From Nocardia africana NBRC 100379 (lineage in GTDB: Bacteria; Actinomycetota; Actinomycetes; Mycobacteriales; Mycobacteriaceae): 64,000 nucleotides of DNA. A model generated the notes under the pieces. That model ran no database searches. It saw nothing but the letters and a program-made list of their open reading frames with translations, and had not been told where the DNA came from. Position 1 is the stretch's first letter. The number at the start of each line of letters is the position of its first letter. The position numbers were made by a program, and so were the translations under genes. This document shows positions 54,373 through 63,698 of the stretch, in pieces. Where the stretch lies: NCBI RefSeq assembly GCF_001612635.1, contig NZ_BDAV01000005.1:310001-374000 (forward strand), written 5' to 3'.

Positions 54373-55380
54373 TCAGGCGGCTTTGGTCTTGGCCCGCTGC
54401 GGCTCCGAGCGGTACCGGCTGGCCGGACCGTCGATCTTCAGCAGCTTCCAGACGTTCTTCGAAATCGGATTCATCAGCCCCAGCTCCTTGGCCAGAGCAC
54501 GCACGTCGATGAAGTAGTCGGCGAAGGTCTGCTGCGCCTCGGCGGAGCCGTAGAACAGTTCCTTGCGCACGTCCTCCGGGATGTCGAACTCCTTGAAGAA
54601 GGACTTCGGCGGGGTCGCGATGGACCGGCCGAGGATCCACATCACGATCGGCATGGCCAGCGAGAGCACGAACTTCGCGGCCGGGTTCGACTCCGGCACA
54701 TGCTTCTTCAGGAATTCGTGCGCGAAGGAGATGTGGCGTGCCTCCTCGGCGACGTGAATCGCCATGACTCCGCGCATGATCGGATGCACTTCCTCGCCGG
54801 AGCGCAGGATCTGCTTCTGAATGTGGTCGATCGGCTCCTCACCGGCGAGCACCGCCATGAAGAACAGATTCGGGAACCGGGCGGCGACCGGCGCGGCGAA
54901 GTAGCGGAGCTTACGGACCAGCGGGCCCATCCCCGGCACGTCGATACCGATCCGGTTGACCATCTCCTGGAACATCAGGGTGTGGTTGTGCTCCTCGATC
55001 ATCTCGTGGGAGCAGTACCGGAATTCGGGCGAGCCGTTGGGCAGGCTGAAGTTGTGCGTGACCATGCCGCTGATCAGGATCGACTCGAACTGCAGGCCGA
55101 CCTTGGCGACATTGGCCTGGCGGTACTTGCCGAGGGCGATCTTCTGCTCGTCCGGCAGCGCCTTGTACCAGGGGTGACGCCCCAGCGGGTCGGCGGATTC
55201 CGGAAGGATCCACCGCTTCTCACCGGCGGTCGCGGCGAAGTCGGGGTTGTCCCAGTCGATGTCGGTGAACGGATCGAAGTGCTTGTTGACCGAACCCTCG
55301 GACAGCAGGAGCAGCTTCTGGGCGTATTCCATGGCCTCGGCGACCACAGGGTCTACTTCCGGCGTCGCGGCAACGGACAT
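54373..55380 (-). CDS. AurF-type diiron oxygenase
   Basis: A 335-residue helical diiron protein. Metal ligands are visible in EHNHTLMFQEMVNR (Glu and His), AVLAGEEPIDHIQKQ and HVAEEARHISFAHEFL. AurF relatives oxidise amines to nitro groups or hydroxylate small molecules. The ATG at 55380 (MSVAATPEVD) is used; a GTG three codons earlier and an ATG at 55407 are alternatives. It is 14 nt upstream of the ferredoxin reductase, its probable redox partner. The substrate is unknown. Confidence 0.85.
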   Translation of the reverse strand: MSVAATPEVDPVVAEAMEYAQKLLLLSEGSVNKHFDPFTDIDWDNPDFAATAGEKRWILPESADPLGRHPWYKALPDEQKIALGKYRQANVAKVGLQFESILISGMVTHNFSLPNGSPEFRYCSHEMIEEHNHTLMFQEMVNRIGIDVPGMGPLVRKLRYFAAPVAARFPNLFFMAVLAGEEPIDHIQKQILRSGEEVHPIMRGVMAIHVAEEARHISFAHEFLKKHVPESNPAAKFVLSLAMPIVMWILGRSIATPPKSFFKEFDIPEDVRKELFYGSAEAQQTFADYFIDVRALAKELGLMNPISKNVWKLLKIDGPASRYRSEPQRAKTKAA

Positions 55381-55410
55381 CCTCGTCACAGCCTCTCCAT
55401 CTCGCATGGG

Positions 55411-55431
55411 TAACTGTTTCCCATAGTTACA
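55411..55431. promoter_or_regulatory. Inverted repeat upstream of the AurF-type gene
   Basis: GTAACT (55411-55416) and AGTTAC (55426-55431) around a 9-nt centre, 30 nt upstream of the chosen ATG. The spacing suits a TetR-type operator or a promoter overlap. Confidence 0.45.
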
Positions 55432-55663
55432 CCTACAGCGGCGGAGGTCAACACCAACGACCTGCCGCGCCGGACTCGATCGCGCACCCCCGCCGATAGA
55501 CCGGCGAATTCCCAGCTCGCAGCCAACCGAAACCGCATTACCGGGAAGTACTGTGCGGGGCGTCACATCGGACGCGAGGTCGTCACCACTCGCTCGCGAA
55601 GCGGGCCGGACGTGTCGGCACCCACATGGCAATTCATCCCATGTTCCCGCTAAGCTACAACTT

Positions 55664-56323
55664 GTGTCTAAGACGTATTCAGCGGCCGAGCGCGCCTATC
55701 GGGAGATCAAGGAGCGCATCCTGACCGGGGCACTGCCCGGCGGAGAGCTGATCAGCGAGGGCGAGATCGCGACCGATCTGGGCACCTCGCGCACTCCGGT
55801 CCGGGAGGCATTCCTGCGGTTGGAGACCGAGGGCTGGATGCGGCTGTACCCCAAACGCGGCGCGCTGGTGGTTCCGATTCCCTCGCACGAGGCCGAACAC
55901 GTCGCACATGCCCGCTATGTCGTGGAGACCGCGGCGGTGCGCGCCCTCACCGCCGGCGACCGCCCGGCACTGATCGACACCCTGCGCGAATCGCTGACCC
56001 GCCAGCGCGAACTCCTCGCGAACCTGGCCGCGTCCGATGGCCGCGCGCTGTCCCGCTTCGCCACCGAGGACACCGACTTCCATCGCGGCTATGTGGTCGC
56101 CGCCGGCAACCCGCTGCTCACCGGGTTCTACGACTCGCTGCGCGAAAGACAGCGGCGGATGAACAGCGTCGCCCTGCACCGCGCGCCGATGAATACCGCC
56201 CGAATCGTGGAACAGCATGCGCAACTGACCGATCTGATCGCCGCCGGCGATACGGCGCGCTTCGATACCGCACTGGCCGAACACCTTTCGGGTGTGCATC
56301 AGCTCGAACTGAGAGGACTGTGA
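55664..56323 (+). CDS. GntR-family regulator (FadR/FCD type)
   Basis: A 219-residue GntR regulator. The winged helix is AYREIKERILTGALPGGELI and DLGTSRTPVREAFLRLETEGWM. The FCD ligand domain has ATEDTDFHRGYVVAAGNP with the metal/ligand Asp and His, and RIVEQHAQLTDLIAAGD with a further His. The start is GTG 55664; no ribosome site is seen, and TAAGCT lies 7 nt upstream, so the transcript may be leaderless. Its stop overlaps the MFS start (TGATG), so it probably regulates that transporter. Confidence 0.87.
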   Translation: MSKTYSAAERAYREIKERILTGALPGGELISEGEIATDLGTSRTPVREAFLRLETEGWMRLYPKRGALVVPIPSHEAEHVAHARYVVETAAVRALTAGDRPALIDTLRESLTRQRELLANLAASDGRALSRFATEDTDFHRGYVVAAGNPLLTGFYDSLRERQRRMNSVALHRAPMNTARIVEQHAQLTDLIAAGDTARFDTALAEHLSGVHQLELRGL

Positions 56324-57579
56324 TGACCGCGCCGACCGCCGTCGACATCCGCCCGGCCCGAGTCGGCACCGCCCCTCGCATCTGGTGGGGCGTGGCCGCG
56401 GCGGTCTTCGCGATCGCCTGGGGCGGAAACGAATTCACCCCGCTTCTGGTGATGTACAAGAACGACGGCCTGCCGGTCACCACGGTGAATCTGCTGCTGT
56501 TCGAGTACGTCCTGGGCATCGTGCCGGCGCTGCTGATCGGCGGACCGCTGTCGGATCGCTACGGCAGGCAGCGGCTGATGCGGCCCGCACCGCTCATCAC
56601 CGCGCTCGGATCGACACTGCTGGCCTTCGGTTCCGGCGTGGTGCCGATGTTGTCGATCGGGCGAGTGCTGTGCGGGGTCGGTCTCGGGCTGGCGATGGCC
56701 GTGGGCAGCAGTTGGTTGAAGGAGCTGTCGCAGCCGCCGTTCGGGCCCGCGTCGGCTCCCGGCACCGGCGCTCGGCGCTCGGCGATGAGCCTCACCGGTG
56801 GTTTCGCCATCGGAGCCGGCGTGGCCGGAGTGCTGGCACAGTGGGCGCCGTGGCCGGCGACCCTGGCCTATCTCCTCAATGTGGCGCTGTGCCTGATCGC
56901 GGCCGTCTGGGTGCTGCGCGCACCGGAAACCGTGGCGCCGCAACCGGTTCGCAAGCCGCTGCGCGACGATCTGCGGATTCCGGCGGCCGGCCATCGGCGC
57001 TTCCGCGGCATCGCACTGCCGCTGGCGCTGTGGCTGTTCACCTCCGCCGCGACCGCCTACGCGATCTTGCCGACGCTGGCCGCCGACCGCGTCGCCGCAA
57101 CGCCGATCGCCTTCTCCGCGCTGATCACCGTGATCACGCTCGGATGCGGTTTCGCCATCCAGTCGGTGGCCCGGCGGATCGATCTGCCGGGTACCGCGCG
57201 GATCGCGGCGCTCTCGCTGATCCTCACCACGGCCGGCATGGCCGCCTCCGTGTACGCGGCGGCATCGCTGCAGCTGTGGGCCGTCGTCGCGACCGCCGCC
57301 GTGCTCGGCTTCGGGTTCGGCATCGGAATGGTGGCCGGACTGCAGGAAATCGAGCGGATCGCCCGGCCCGACGATCTGGCGGGGCTGACCGCGGTGTTCT
57401 ATTCGGTGAGCTACCTCGGATTCGGTTCGCCGGCGCTGCTGTCGCTGCTGCACAACGCGCTGAACATCGGCTATCCCGCGATGTTCGCGGCCGGTGCGGT
57501 CACCGCCCTCGGATGTCTTGCGGTGGTGCTCAACAACTACCGCGATCCGGACAGCGCGACATCGCGGCCGGGCATATAA
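56323..57579 (+). CDS. MFS transporter
   Basis: A 418-residue major facilitator with about twelve membrane segments. Segment 1 has FAIAWGGNEFTPLLVMY, and loop 2-3 carries GGPLSDRYGRQRLMRP, the family signature. The ATG at 56323 overlaps the gntR stop and has GAGAGG 6 nt upstream. The substrate is unknown; pairing with an FCD-type GntR often means a small organic acid. It ends against Hsp70-like copy B, with a hairpin between them. Confidence 0.9.
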   Translation: MTAPTAVDIRPARVGTAPRIWWGVAAAVFAIAWGGNEFTPLLVMYKNDGLPVTTVNLLLFEYVLGIVPALLIGGPLSDRYGRQRLMRPAPLITALGSTLLAFGSGVVPMLSIGRVLCGVGLGLAMAVGSSWLKELSQPPFGPASAPGTGARRSAMSLTGGFAIGAGVAGVLAQWAPWPATLAYLLNVALCLIAAVWVLRAPETVAPQPVRKPLRDDLRIPAAGHRRFRGIALPLALWLFTSAATAYAILPTLAADRVAATPIAFSALITVITLGCGFAIQSVARRIDLPGTARIAALSLILTTAGMAASVYAAASLQLWAVVATAAVLGFGFGIGMVAGLQEIERIARPDDLAGLTAVFYSVSYLGFGSPALLSLLHNALNIGYPAMFAAGAVTALGCLAVVLNNYRDPDSATSRPGI

Positions 57580-57585
57580 CGCGCC

Positions 57586-57622
57586 CCGCGACTGCACCCG
57601 CTGCGGCCGGGTGCAGTCGCGG
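57586..57622. terminator. Hairpin terminator between convergent MFS and Hsp70-like copy B
   Basis: A perfect 15-bp stem: arms CCGCGACTGCACCCG (57586-57600) and CGGGTGCAGTCGCGG (57608-57622), loop CTGCGGC. It starts 7 nt after the MFS stop and could end transcription from both sides. Confidence 0.8.
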
Positions 57623-57649
57623 AGTCGGCTTCCCCTGCGCGGCACGCCG

Positions 57650-58846
57650 TCAGTGCTGCACGTGCACGATCCCGGCGCTCATGGATTGCGCTCCCGCTTC
57701 GTCCCCCACCACAGCCGTCGCCGCGAACAGCGCACCACCCGCCGCGACCGCGACGGTGACCGCGACCCGGGTCAGCCGGCGACGCAGCATGCGCGGCGGC
57801 TCGGGCCGCTCCGGCGCCTCGGCGACCTCGCTCTCCCGGACCGATTCCGCGGCACGGCGCGCGAAAATGGCGGCGCCCTCGGCGATCGTGCGCTCCGGAT
57901 CCGGGGCGACGATCACCGGCCGCGCCAGCGCCGCTGCCAGGACAGCGGCGACTTCGGGCGGGCGGGCGGCGCCGCCGACGACCAGCACACAGTCGACATC
58001 GGCCATCGTCACGCGGGCCCGTCCGAGGCATTCGTACACCACATCGAGCGACTCGCGGATGTGCGCGGTGCGCAGTGCCGTGATCGCCGAGTCGGCCACC
58101 GACGATTCACCGGCGCGCCAGTTGTCCTGGGCGGCCATCTTCGCGCCGAAGGCGCGGCCACCGAAGGCCGTGGAGCGCAACGGTTCCCCGATCACCGGCT
58201 GGTCGGGAGTACCGGCGCCGACGCGCACCAAGGTCACGGTCAACCCCGATCCGCCGAGGTCGTAGACCAGCGCCAAGCCCGGCAGCAGCGGACCGTGCGC
58301 CACCGACAGCCACGCCGCGGCCGCCACCGGTTCGGCCACCAGGGCGGCATGGGACAGCCCGATCGCATCGAGGGCCTCGCGCAGTTCGAGCACCCGCTCT
58401 TCGTCGTAGCTCACCGGATGAGTCACGGCGACAGCGGTTTCCGGATTACGAGTATCGGCGGTGGCCACCACGTGGGCGGATACGTCCGCGACCACGGTGC
58501 GCGCGACGGTCGCCACCAGATCGGCCGCGGACAGCGAACGATGACGCACGCGCGCGGTCCGTCCAGGCTCGGTCAGATCGGCGAAATCGGTCACGGCACG
58601 GCCGTGCCGCGGAATCCGGCCGACCCGCGCGGTGCCGCTGCTGTCGAAAGTGAGTGTCGTACGCCAGGTTCCCGGCGCCGTGCGCTGTTGCGACAGCGCG
58701 GATCTCGGACCGGAAGCCCGTGTGCGCCCACCGGATCCGCCGGCCGCGCCACGCCTGCGGCCCCGGGCGTTCTTCCCGCTCTCAGCAGTATCGATGGCGC
58801 ACACCGTGTTGACCGTGCCGATACTCACTCCGAGCCCAACCGTCAT
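57650..58846 (-). CDS. Membrane-anchored Hsp70-like ATPase (copy B)
   Basis: A 398-residue relative of the protein at 50084-52372. It begins MTVGLGVSIGTVNTV, has AVTDFADLTEPGRTARV (nearly the same as copy A), EPVAAAAWL, VYDLGGSGLTVTLVRVG and VVGGAARPPEVAAVL. One hydrophobic segment lies near residues 365-388, and the tail after it is short (GDEAGAQSMSAGIVHVQH). No substrate-binding domain and no long outer tail. The ATG at 58846 has GAGGGG upstream. Function unknown; the shared order suggests duplication and divergence. Confidence 0.82.
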   Translation of the reverse strand: MTVGLGVSIGTVNTVCAIDTAESGKNARGRRRGAAGGSGGRTRASGPRSALSQQRTAPGTWRTTLTFDSSGTARVGRIPRHGRAVTDFADLTEPGRTARVRHRSLSAADLVATVARTVVADVSAHVVATADTRNPETAVAVTHPVSYDEERVLELREALDAIGLSHAALVAEPVAAAAWLSVAHGPLLPGLALVYDLGGSGLTVTLVRVGAGTPDQPVIGEPLRSTAFGGRAFGAKMAAQDNWRAGESSVADSAITALRTAHIRESLDVVYECLGRARVTMADVDCVLVVGGAARPPEVAAVLAAALARPVIVAPDPERTIAEGAAIFARRAAESVRESEVAEAPERPEPPRMLRRRLTRVAVTVAVAAGGALFAATAVVGDEAGAQSMSAGIVHVQH

Positions 58847-59144
58847 CACAATTCCCCTCGATCGACGAGCGTACGTCCGCTGACATGTCCCGAGCAGGCA
58901 TCAGGCAATCACTGTGCTGAGAACTTGCCAAGCACCGGACAATCGGTTGTCCGCTCAACCGCCGCACTTCGCGATGACGCCGCCGATACCGCAAATATAC
59001 GCCTTCACCTGCGGTAACAAATCAGGCAATTCATACGCGCAGTGGACAATTCGCGACACCGACCGACCGGTACGGATTTGCCAGCAATCGTGCGAATATC
59101 CTCGGACACCGTATACCGGCGATCCGGCAACCGGTGGCGCATCC
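58847..59144. other. Intergenic region upstream of Hsp70-like copy B
   Basis: No gene is supported. It is AT-richer than its neighbours. An inverted repeat CGGACAA (58936-58942) / TTGTCCG (58947-58953) with a 4-nt centre lies 90 nt upstream of the copy B start and is the best operator candidate. Confidence 0.55.
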
Positions 59145-59346
59145 GCGAAACACTCACTCCCGCAGCGCGCCACGGACGCGGGATGCGCATCGGCGACCGG
59201 GGAGGGCGCTCCGCTCGACGGCGAGCCGGATGTGCCGGCGCTCCGGCAGCCGTGGGCCATCGGGCGAAACGCTCACTCCCCCAGTGCCACACGAATACGG
59301 AAGGCGGGCCCACTCGACAGCGAGCCGGGAGTGCCGGCGGGCGAGA
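59145..59346. repeat. Degenerate 119-bp tandem repeat after cysA
   Basis: A first unit starts at 59145 (GCGAAACACTCACTCC) and a second at 59264 (GCGAAACGCTCACTCC). Both later contain a GCGAGCCGG...GTGCCGGCG block. The copies differ in many places. The repeat ends at the cysA stop. Confidence 0.6.
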
Positions 59347-60342
59347 TCAGGCCGCCGGCAGTTCCGGGATGCGGGTGGCGCGGGCGAAGACGGTCTCGCC
59401 CTCCGCCAACCGCAACGCCTCCGCATCACCGCGAGTGACCTGCGCGGTGAACAGATCGCCGGTGGCCGCGTTGCGCAATTCGAGGCGAACCTCGAATCCC
59501 AGGCGGACGACGCGCTCGACGGTCGCGCGGGTGACTCCCGCCGATTCCGCGGTGCCCTCGTGTTCGGCCAGGGCCATACCGGGATCGCGTCCGATGCGAA
59601 TATCGTGCGGGCGCACGAGATGTCCGTTCAACTTGGCCACCGCACCGAGGAAGGACATGACGAATTCGTTGGCGGGACGGTCGTACACGTCTTCGGGCGT
59701 TCCGACCTGTTCGATGCGACCGGCGTTCATCACCGCGATCCGGTCGGCGACGTCGAGCGCCTCCTCCTGATCGTGGGTGACCAGCACGGTGGTCACGTGC
59801 ACTTCCTCGTGCAGGCGACGCAGCCACGTGCGCAGGTCGTGTCGGACCTTGGCGTCGAGCGCGCCGAACGGCTCGTCGAGCAACAGCACCTGCGGGTCGA
59901 CGGCCAGCGCGCGGGCCAGAGCCATCCGCTGACGCTGACCACCCGACAGCTGCGCCGGATAACGATGCTGGAAGCCGTCGAGGCCCACGATGCCGAGCAG
60001 TTCGTCCACGCGCTTGCGGATTTCGTTCTTCGGCCGCTTGCGGATCTTCAGCCCGAACGCGACGTTGTCGCGCACGGTCATATGTTTGAACGCCGCGTAG
60101 TGCTGGAAGACGAAGCCGATATCGCGCTTCTGCGGCGAGACCCGGGTGACGTCGCGGTCGGCGATGGTCACGATGCCCGAATCCAAGGATTCCAAGCCGG
60201 CGATCGACCGCAGCAGCGTCGATTTCCCGGAACCGGAGGGCCCCAGCAGTGCGGTCAGCTCACCCGAGGGGATGTCGAGGCTGACGTTGTCGAGGGCGGC
60301 GAACGAACCATAACGCTTGTTCGCGTCGGTGACGGTAATCAT
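59347..60342 (-). CDS. cysA: Sulfate ABC importer ATP-binding protein
   Basis: A 331-residue CUT-type ATPase. Walker A is [15 protein letters not shown], signature [15 protein letters not shown], Walker [16 protein letters not shown] and H-loop [15 protein letters not shown]. The C-terminal TOBE-like domain has [16 protein letters not shown]. It powers sulfate/thiosulfate import through CysT-CysW. The ATG at 60342 has GGAGG upstream. Last gene of the subI-cysT-cysW-cysA unit. Confidence 0.95.
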   Translation of the reverse strand: MITVTDANKRYGSFAALDNVSLDIPSGELTALLGPSGSGKSTLLRSIAGLESLDSGIVTIADRDVTRVSPQKRDIGFVFQHYAAFKHMTVRDNVAFGLKIRKRPKNEIRKRVDELLGIVGLDGFQHRYPAQLSGGQRQRMALARALAVDPQVLLLDEPFGALDAKVRHDLRTWLRRLHEEVHVTTVLVTHDQEEALDVADRIAVMNAGRIEQVGTPEDVYDRPANEFVMSFLGAVAKLNGHLVRPHDIRIGRDPGMALAEHEGTAESAGVTRATVERVVRLGFEVRLELRNAATGDLFTAQVTRGDAEALRLAEGETVFARATRIPELPAA

Positions 60343-60364
60343 GTGCTTGCCTCCGGCAACGTAA

Positions 60365-61174
60365 TCATTTGGCAGTGCCACGCTTGCGTTCGAGAAGGGT
60401 CATCAGGACCAGGGTGACGAGCGCCATGGCCATGAGCAGGGTCGCCGCGCAGTAGGCGCCGAAGGTGTTGTGGTCGTTGATGTAACGACCGTGCACCAGC
60501 AGCGTCAGGGTTTGGGAGATTCCGGGCAGTCCGGACGACACCATGATCACGGCGCCGAATTCGCCGAGGGCGCGAGCGACGGTGAGCACGATGCCGTAGG
60601 TGAGGCCCCACCGGATGGCCGGCAGGGTGATGCGCCAGAAGGTCTGCCAGCGGCCGGCGCCCAGGGTCGCCGCGGCCTGCTCCTGATCGTCTCCGATCTC
60701 GTGCAGGACCGGGACGACCTCGCTGACCACGAAGGGCAGCGTGACGAAGAGGGTGGCGATCACCATGCCCGGCAGGCCGAAGATCACCCGGAAGCCGACG
60801 CTGTCGAGACCGCCGAACCAGCCGCCGACACCCCACAGCATGATCAGCGATACGCCGACCACCACCGGCGAGACCGCGAACGGCAGATCCACCACACCCT
60901 GAATCAGGGTGCGCCCCCGGAAGTTTCCGCGCACCAGGGCGATGGCCGTGATGACTCCGAAGACCACATTGAGCGGCACCACGATCGCGACGATCAACAG
61001 CGAGAGATTGAACGCCGAGATCGCGGCGGGTGTGGTGATCGAATCGAGGAATGCGCCGATCCCGTGCTCGAAGCTGCGCCAGAGAATGATCACCAGCGGA
61101 GCCACCAGCAACACGATCAGATACGCGAGCGCGATCACGCGCAGCGAAATCCGGGACGGGGCGGACAGTTTCAT
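60365..61174 (-). CDS. cysW: Sulfate ABC importer permease CysW
   Basis: A 269-residue permease with six membrane segments. The inner loop carries the EAA motif [34 protein letters not shown] (pieces given), which docks on Cys[25 protein letters not shown] and [19 protein letters not shown] are typical of CysW/ModB-type permeases. Its ATG overlaps the cysT stop by 4 nt. Confidence 0.95.
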   Translation of the reverse strand: MKLSAPSRISLRVIALAYLIVLLVAPLVIILWRSFEHGIGAFLDSITTPAAISAFNLSLLIVAIVVPLNVVFGVITAIALVRGNFRGRTLIQGVVDLPFAVSPVVVGVSLIMLWGVGGWFGGLDSVGFRVIFGLPGMVIATLFVTLPFVVSEVVPVLHEIGDDQEQAAATLGAGRWQTFWRITLPAIRWGLTYGIVLTVARALGEFGAVIMVSSGLPGISQTLTLLVHGRYINDHNTFGAYCAATLLMAMALVTLVLMTLLERKRGTAK

Positions 61175-62082
61175 CGGCTGGCCTGTTCCTTGCGGGCGGT
61201 GCGTTCGGAGAAGATGCGCAGGATCAGCAGGGTGGCGAAGGAAATCGCCAGCAGCGCAACCGAAACCGCCGCCGCGTTCACCGGACGGTCCACCTCGATC
61301 TGCTGCTGGATGTACTGCGACGCCACCTGCGTGCGGCGCGGAATATTGCCGCCGATCAGGACCACCGACCCGTATTCGCCGATGGCGCGCGCGAAGGCGA
61401 GGCCGCCGCCGGAGATGATGGCCGGCGCGAGCGACGGCAGTACCACGCGCCGGAAGATGGTCGGATTGTTCGCACCGAGCGAGGCCGCGGCCTGCTCGAC
61501 CTCCTTATCCGCTTCGATGAGCACCGGCTGCACCGAGCGCACGACGAACGGCAGCGTCACGAAGGCCAGCGCCACCACCAGTCCCGGCTGGGTGGCGTTG
61601 AGGTGGATACCGACCGGGCTCTGCGGCCCGTACAGCGACAACAGGACGATGCTCGCCACGATCGTCGGAAGTGCGAAGGGCAGATCGATCAGGGCGTTGA
61701 CGAAGCTCTTGCCGGGGAAATCGTCGCGCACCAGCACCCACGCGACCACGGTGCCCATGACGACGTTGATCACGGCGACGGCCACCGACACGAGGACCGT
61801 CACCCGCAACGCGTCCAGTGCCGCGGGCGCGGTGACCGCATCCCAGAAGCCGGACCACCCGTCGTCGAAGGAATGGACCGTCAGTGCGGCCAGCGGCAGC
61901 AAGACGATGATGCTCAGCCAGAGCACCGTGATCGCCAGGCCGAGCGAGCCGGCCGCTCCGGTGAGGCGCGACCGCCAGGCCGGACCGGCCGACTCCTTCT
62001 GCTGCTGCCCGGAAACGCCGGGACCAGGGGTCCCGGCGTCGGTACTACTGCCGATATCGGCTTTCGTACTGCTGTCAGTCAC
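61171..62082 (-). CDS. cysT: Sulfate ABC importer permease CysT
   Basis: A 303-residue permease with a polar N-terminal extension of about 40 residues and six membrane segments. It has LPFALPTIVASIVLLSLYG and the EAA loop DKEVEQAAASLGANNPTIFRR, followed by ARAIGEYGSVVLIGGN. It forms the membrane channel with CysW. The start is GTG 62082 with only a weak ribosome site. It follows subI by 36 nt. Confidence 0.95.
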   Translation of the reverse strand: MTDSSTKADIGSSTDAGTPGPGVSGQQQKESAGPAWRSRLTGAAGSLGLAITVLWLSIIVLLPLAALTVHSFDDGWSGFWDAVTAPAALDALRVTVLVSVAVAVINVVMGTVVAWVLVRDDFPGKSFVNALIDLPFALPTIVASIVLLSLYGPQSPVGIHLNATQPGLVVALAFVTLPFVVRSVQPVLIEADKEVEQAAASLGANNPTIFRRVVLPSLAPAIISGGGLAFARAIGEYGSVVLIGGNIPRRTQVASQYIQQQIEVDRPVNAAAVSVALLAISFATLLILRIFSERTARKEQASR

Positions 62083-62118
62083 AGTTATCCAGTATTCCGT
62101 GCGCTCCGGGCCACCGGC

Positions 62119-63177
62119 TTACTTGGTGGCTTTGTCGTAGAGCACCGCGACGCTGCCGGTGTTGGGGGTGAACAGATCCTTGTCGACCTGCTTCCAGCCA
62201 CCCAGATCGGCGATCGTCCACAGCTTCTGCGGCGCCGGGAAATCCTTGCTGTACTTCGCGGCGACCTGCGGATCGACGGGACGGAAACCGGCCTCCGCCC
62301 AGGCCTTCTGACCGGCCTGCGAGTACAGGAAGTCCTTGAACGCCACGGCCGTGGTGGGGTTCTTGGCGTTCTTCGTCACGGCCACCGGGTTCTCGATCTT
62401 GAAGGTGGTCGGCGGGAGGACGTGGTCGATCGGGTCCCCGCTGCGCTCGGAGAAGATCGCCTCGTTCTCGTAGCTGAGCAGGACGTCACCGGTTCCCTGC
62501 AGGAAGGTTTCGGTCGCTTCCCGGCCGGACTTCGGTTGCACCTTGATGTGGTCCTTGGAGATCAGCTTGCCCAGATAGTCCAGGCCCGCCTGCGTGTTCT
62601 TGCCGCCGTCGCTTTCGGCGGCGTAGGGCGCCAGCAGGTTCCACTTGGCCGACCCGGAGCTGAACGGGTTCGGCGTCACCACCTCGACGCCCGGCTTGAG
62701 CAGGTCGTTCCAGTCGTGAATGCCCTTGGGGTTGCCCTTGCGGACCGCGATCACGACGACCGAACCGAACGGCACACCCTTGTTGGCGTCGGCATTCCAG
62801 TTCGAGTCGACCAGTCCGGCATCCACCAGCCGGGTGATGTCGGGCTCGACCGAGAAGCTGACGACGTCGGCCTGCGCCCCGTCCTTCACCTTGCGGGACT
62901 GGTCACCGGAGGCGCCGTAGGACTGCTGAATCTGCGCGCCCTTGCCCGCCTCGGTCTTGTTGAATTCGGTGATCACCTTGTCGTAGCCCGGCTTGGCGAC
63001 CGAGTAGGCGAACAGCGTCAGCTGCCCGCCACCGCTGTTGGCGTTGCCACCCGCGGTGTCGCTCGAACCACCACTGCAGGCGGCGGTCAGTCCCACGGCC
63101 ACCAGCGCGGTGAGCGCGACGGCGATGCGCCCTCGGCGCACCGAGAACCAGGATCTGCTGGACGATCTGCGAGACAT
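62119..63177 (-). CDS. subI: Sulfate-binding lipoprotein SubI
   Basis: A 352-residue solute-binding lipoprotein. The signal peptide has a lipobox LTAAC with lipid-anchored Cys34. The mature protein has FAYSVAKPGYDKVITEF and FSVEPDITRLVDAGLVD, typical of sulfate-binding proteins. The ATG at 63177 has AGGAAAGG upstream. It captures sulfate outside the membrane for CysTWA. A possible leader peptide and attenuator lie upstream (63319-63460). Confidence 0.94.
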   Translation of the reverse strand: MSRRSSSRSWFSVRRGRIAVALTALVAVGLTAACSGGSSDTAGGNANSGGGQLTLFAYSVAKPGYDKVITEFNKTEAGKGAQIQQSYGASGDQSRKVKDGAQADVVSFSVEPDITRLVDAGLVDSNWNADANKGVPFGSVVVIAVRKGNPKGIHDWNDLLKPGVEVVTPNPFSSGSAKWNLLAPYAAESDGGKNTQAGLDYLGKLISKDHIKVQPKSGREATETFLQGTGDVLLSYENEAIFSERSGDPIDHVLPPTTFKIENPVAVTKNAKNPTTAVAFKDFLYSQAGQKAWAEAGFRPVDPQVAAKYSKDFPAPQKLWTIADLGGWKQVDKDLFTPNTGSVAVLYDKATK

Positions 63178-63318
63178 GGAAGCGACCTTTCCTGCCGCCC
63201 GCCACCGGCGCACACTGCTGCCGGAGCGGATGTAACTGTGATTGAGCGGTAGACCTGCCCCGGTGGATACCGGGCAGTGGCGCGTGCGGCAGAGCCGCGG
63301 GATGCGGAGACGCTGCGG

Positions 63319-63353
63319 AAAAAGATGTGCGCCGGTCCGATGGAGAAGGCGCA
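63319..63353 (-). terminator. Attenuator-like hairpin between the candidate leader and subI
   Basis: On the minus strand, TGCGCC (63353-63348) pairs with GGCGCA (63333-63328) around a 14-nt loop. CATC and then TTTTT (63323-63319) follow. A hairpin plus T-run in a leader region, 142 nt before the subI start, is an attenuator pattern. Confidence 0.45.
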
Positions 63354-63367
63354 GCGTGTCCGATCAG

Positions 63368-63460
63368 CTATCGACGACAGTGAATGTCCGCGACGACGAG
63401 ACAGCCGACCGCGATCAACGCCAATTCATGGCGGACCTGCGGAACAACGCTCGATGACAC
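63368..63460 (-). CDS. Candidate cysteine leader peptide upstream of subI
   Basis: A 30-residue frame starting at GTG 63460: MSSSVVPQVRHELALIAVG then CLVVADIHCRR. It has two TGT Cys codons near the end. TAGAGT lies 6 nt upstream of the GTG, the spacing of a leaderless transcript, and no ribosome site is seen. A hairpin with a T-run follows at 63319-63353. The sequence lacks the RRHVDF core of the sirA leader, so it is a weaker candidate. Confidence 0.38.
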   Translation of the reverse strand: MSSSVVPQVRHELALIAVGCLVVADIHCRR

Positions 63461-63698
63461 GGGCAGACTCTAACAGAGCGCCCGGAACCGCGCGAATCGG
63501 TCGAAGGGGAAATCGCCCGGGCCCGGCGAGTCCGCGAAAACCGCCGATGACCGGCGGGGAGTATTCATATTTCGGATTCTCGATCGCCACCGCGCCGACA
63601 CCGGAACGACCACCGGGGTCCGGGCGAACCGTGGTCAAGACCACAGCCGCGCGGACCCCGGTGCGTACGATTCCGGCACCAGCCGATCGGTGGCCGGT
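63461..63698. other. Intergenic region
   Basis: No gene or clear site is seen apart from the TAGAGT -10 candidate at its subI-proximal end (about 63467-63472). Plus-strand open frames here are antisense shadows. Confidence 0.5.
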
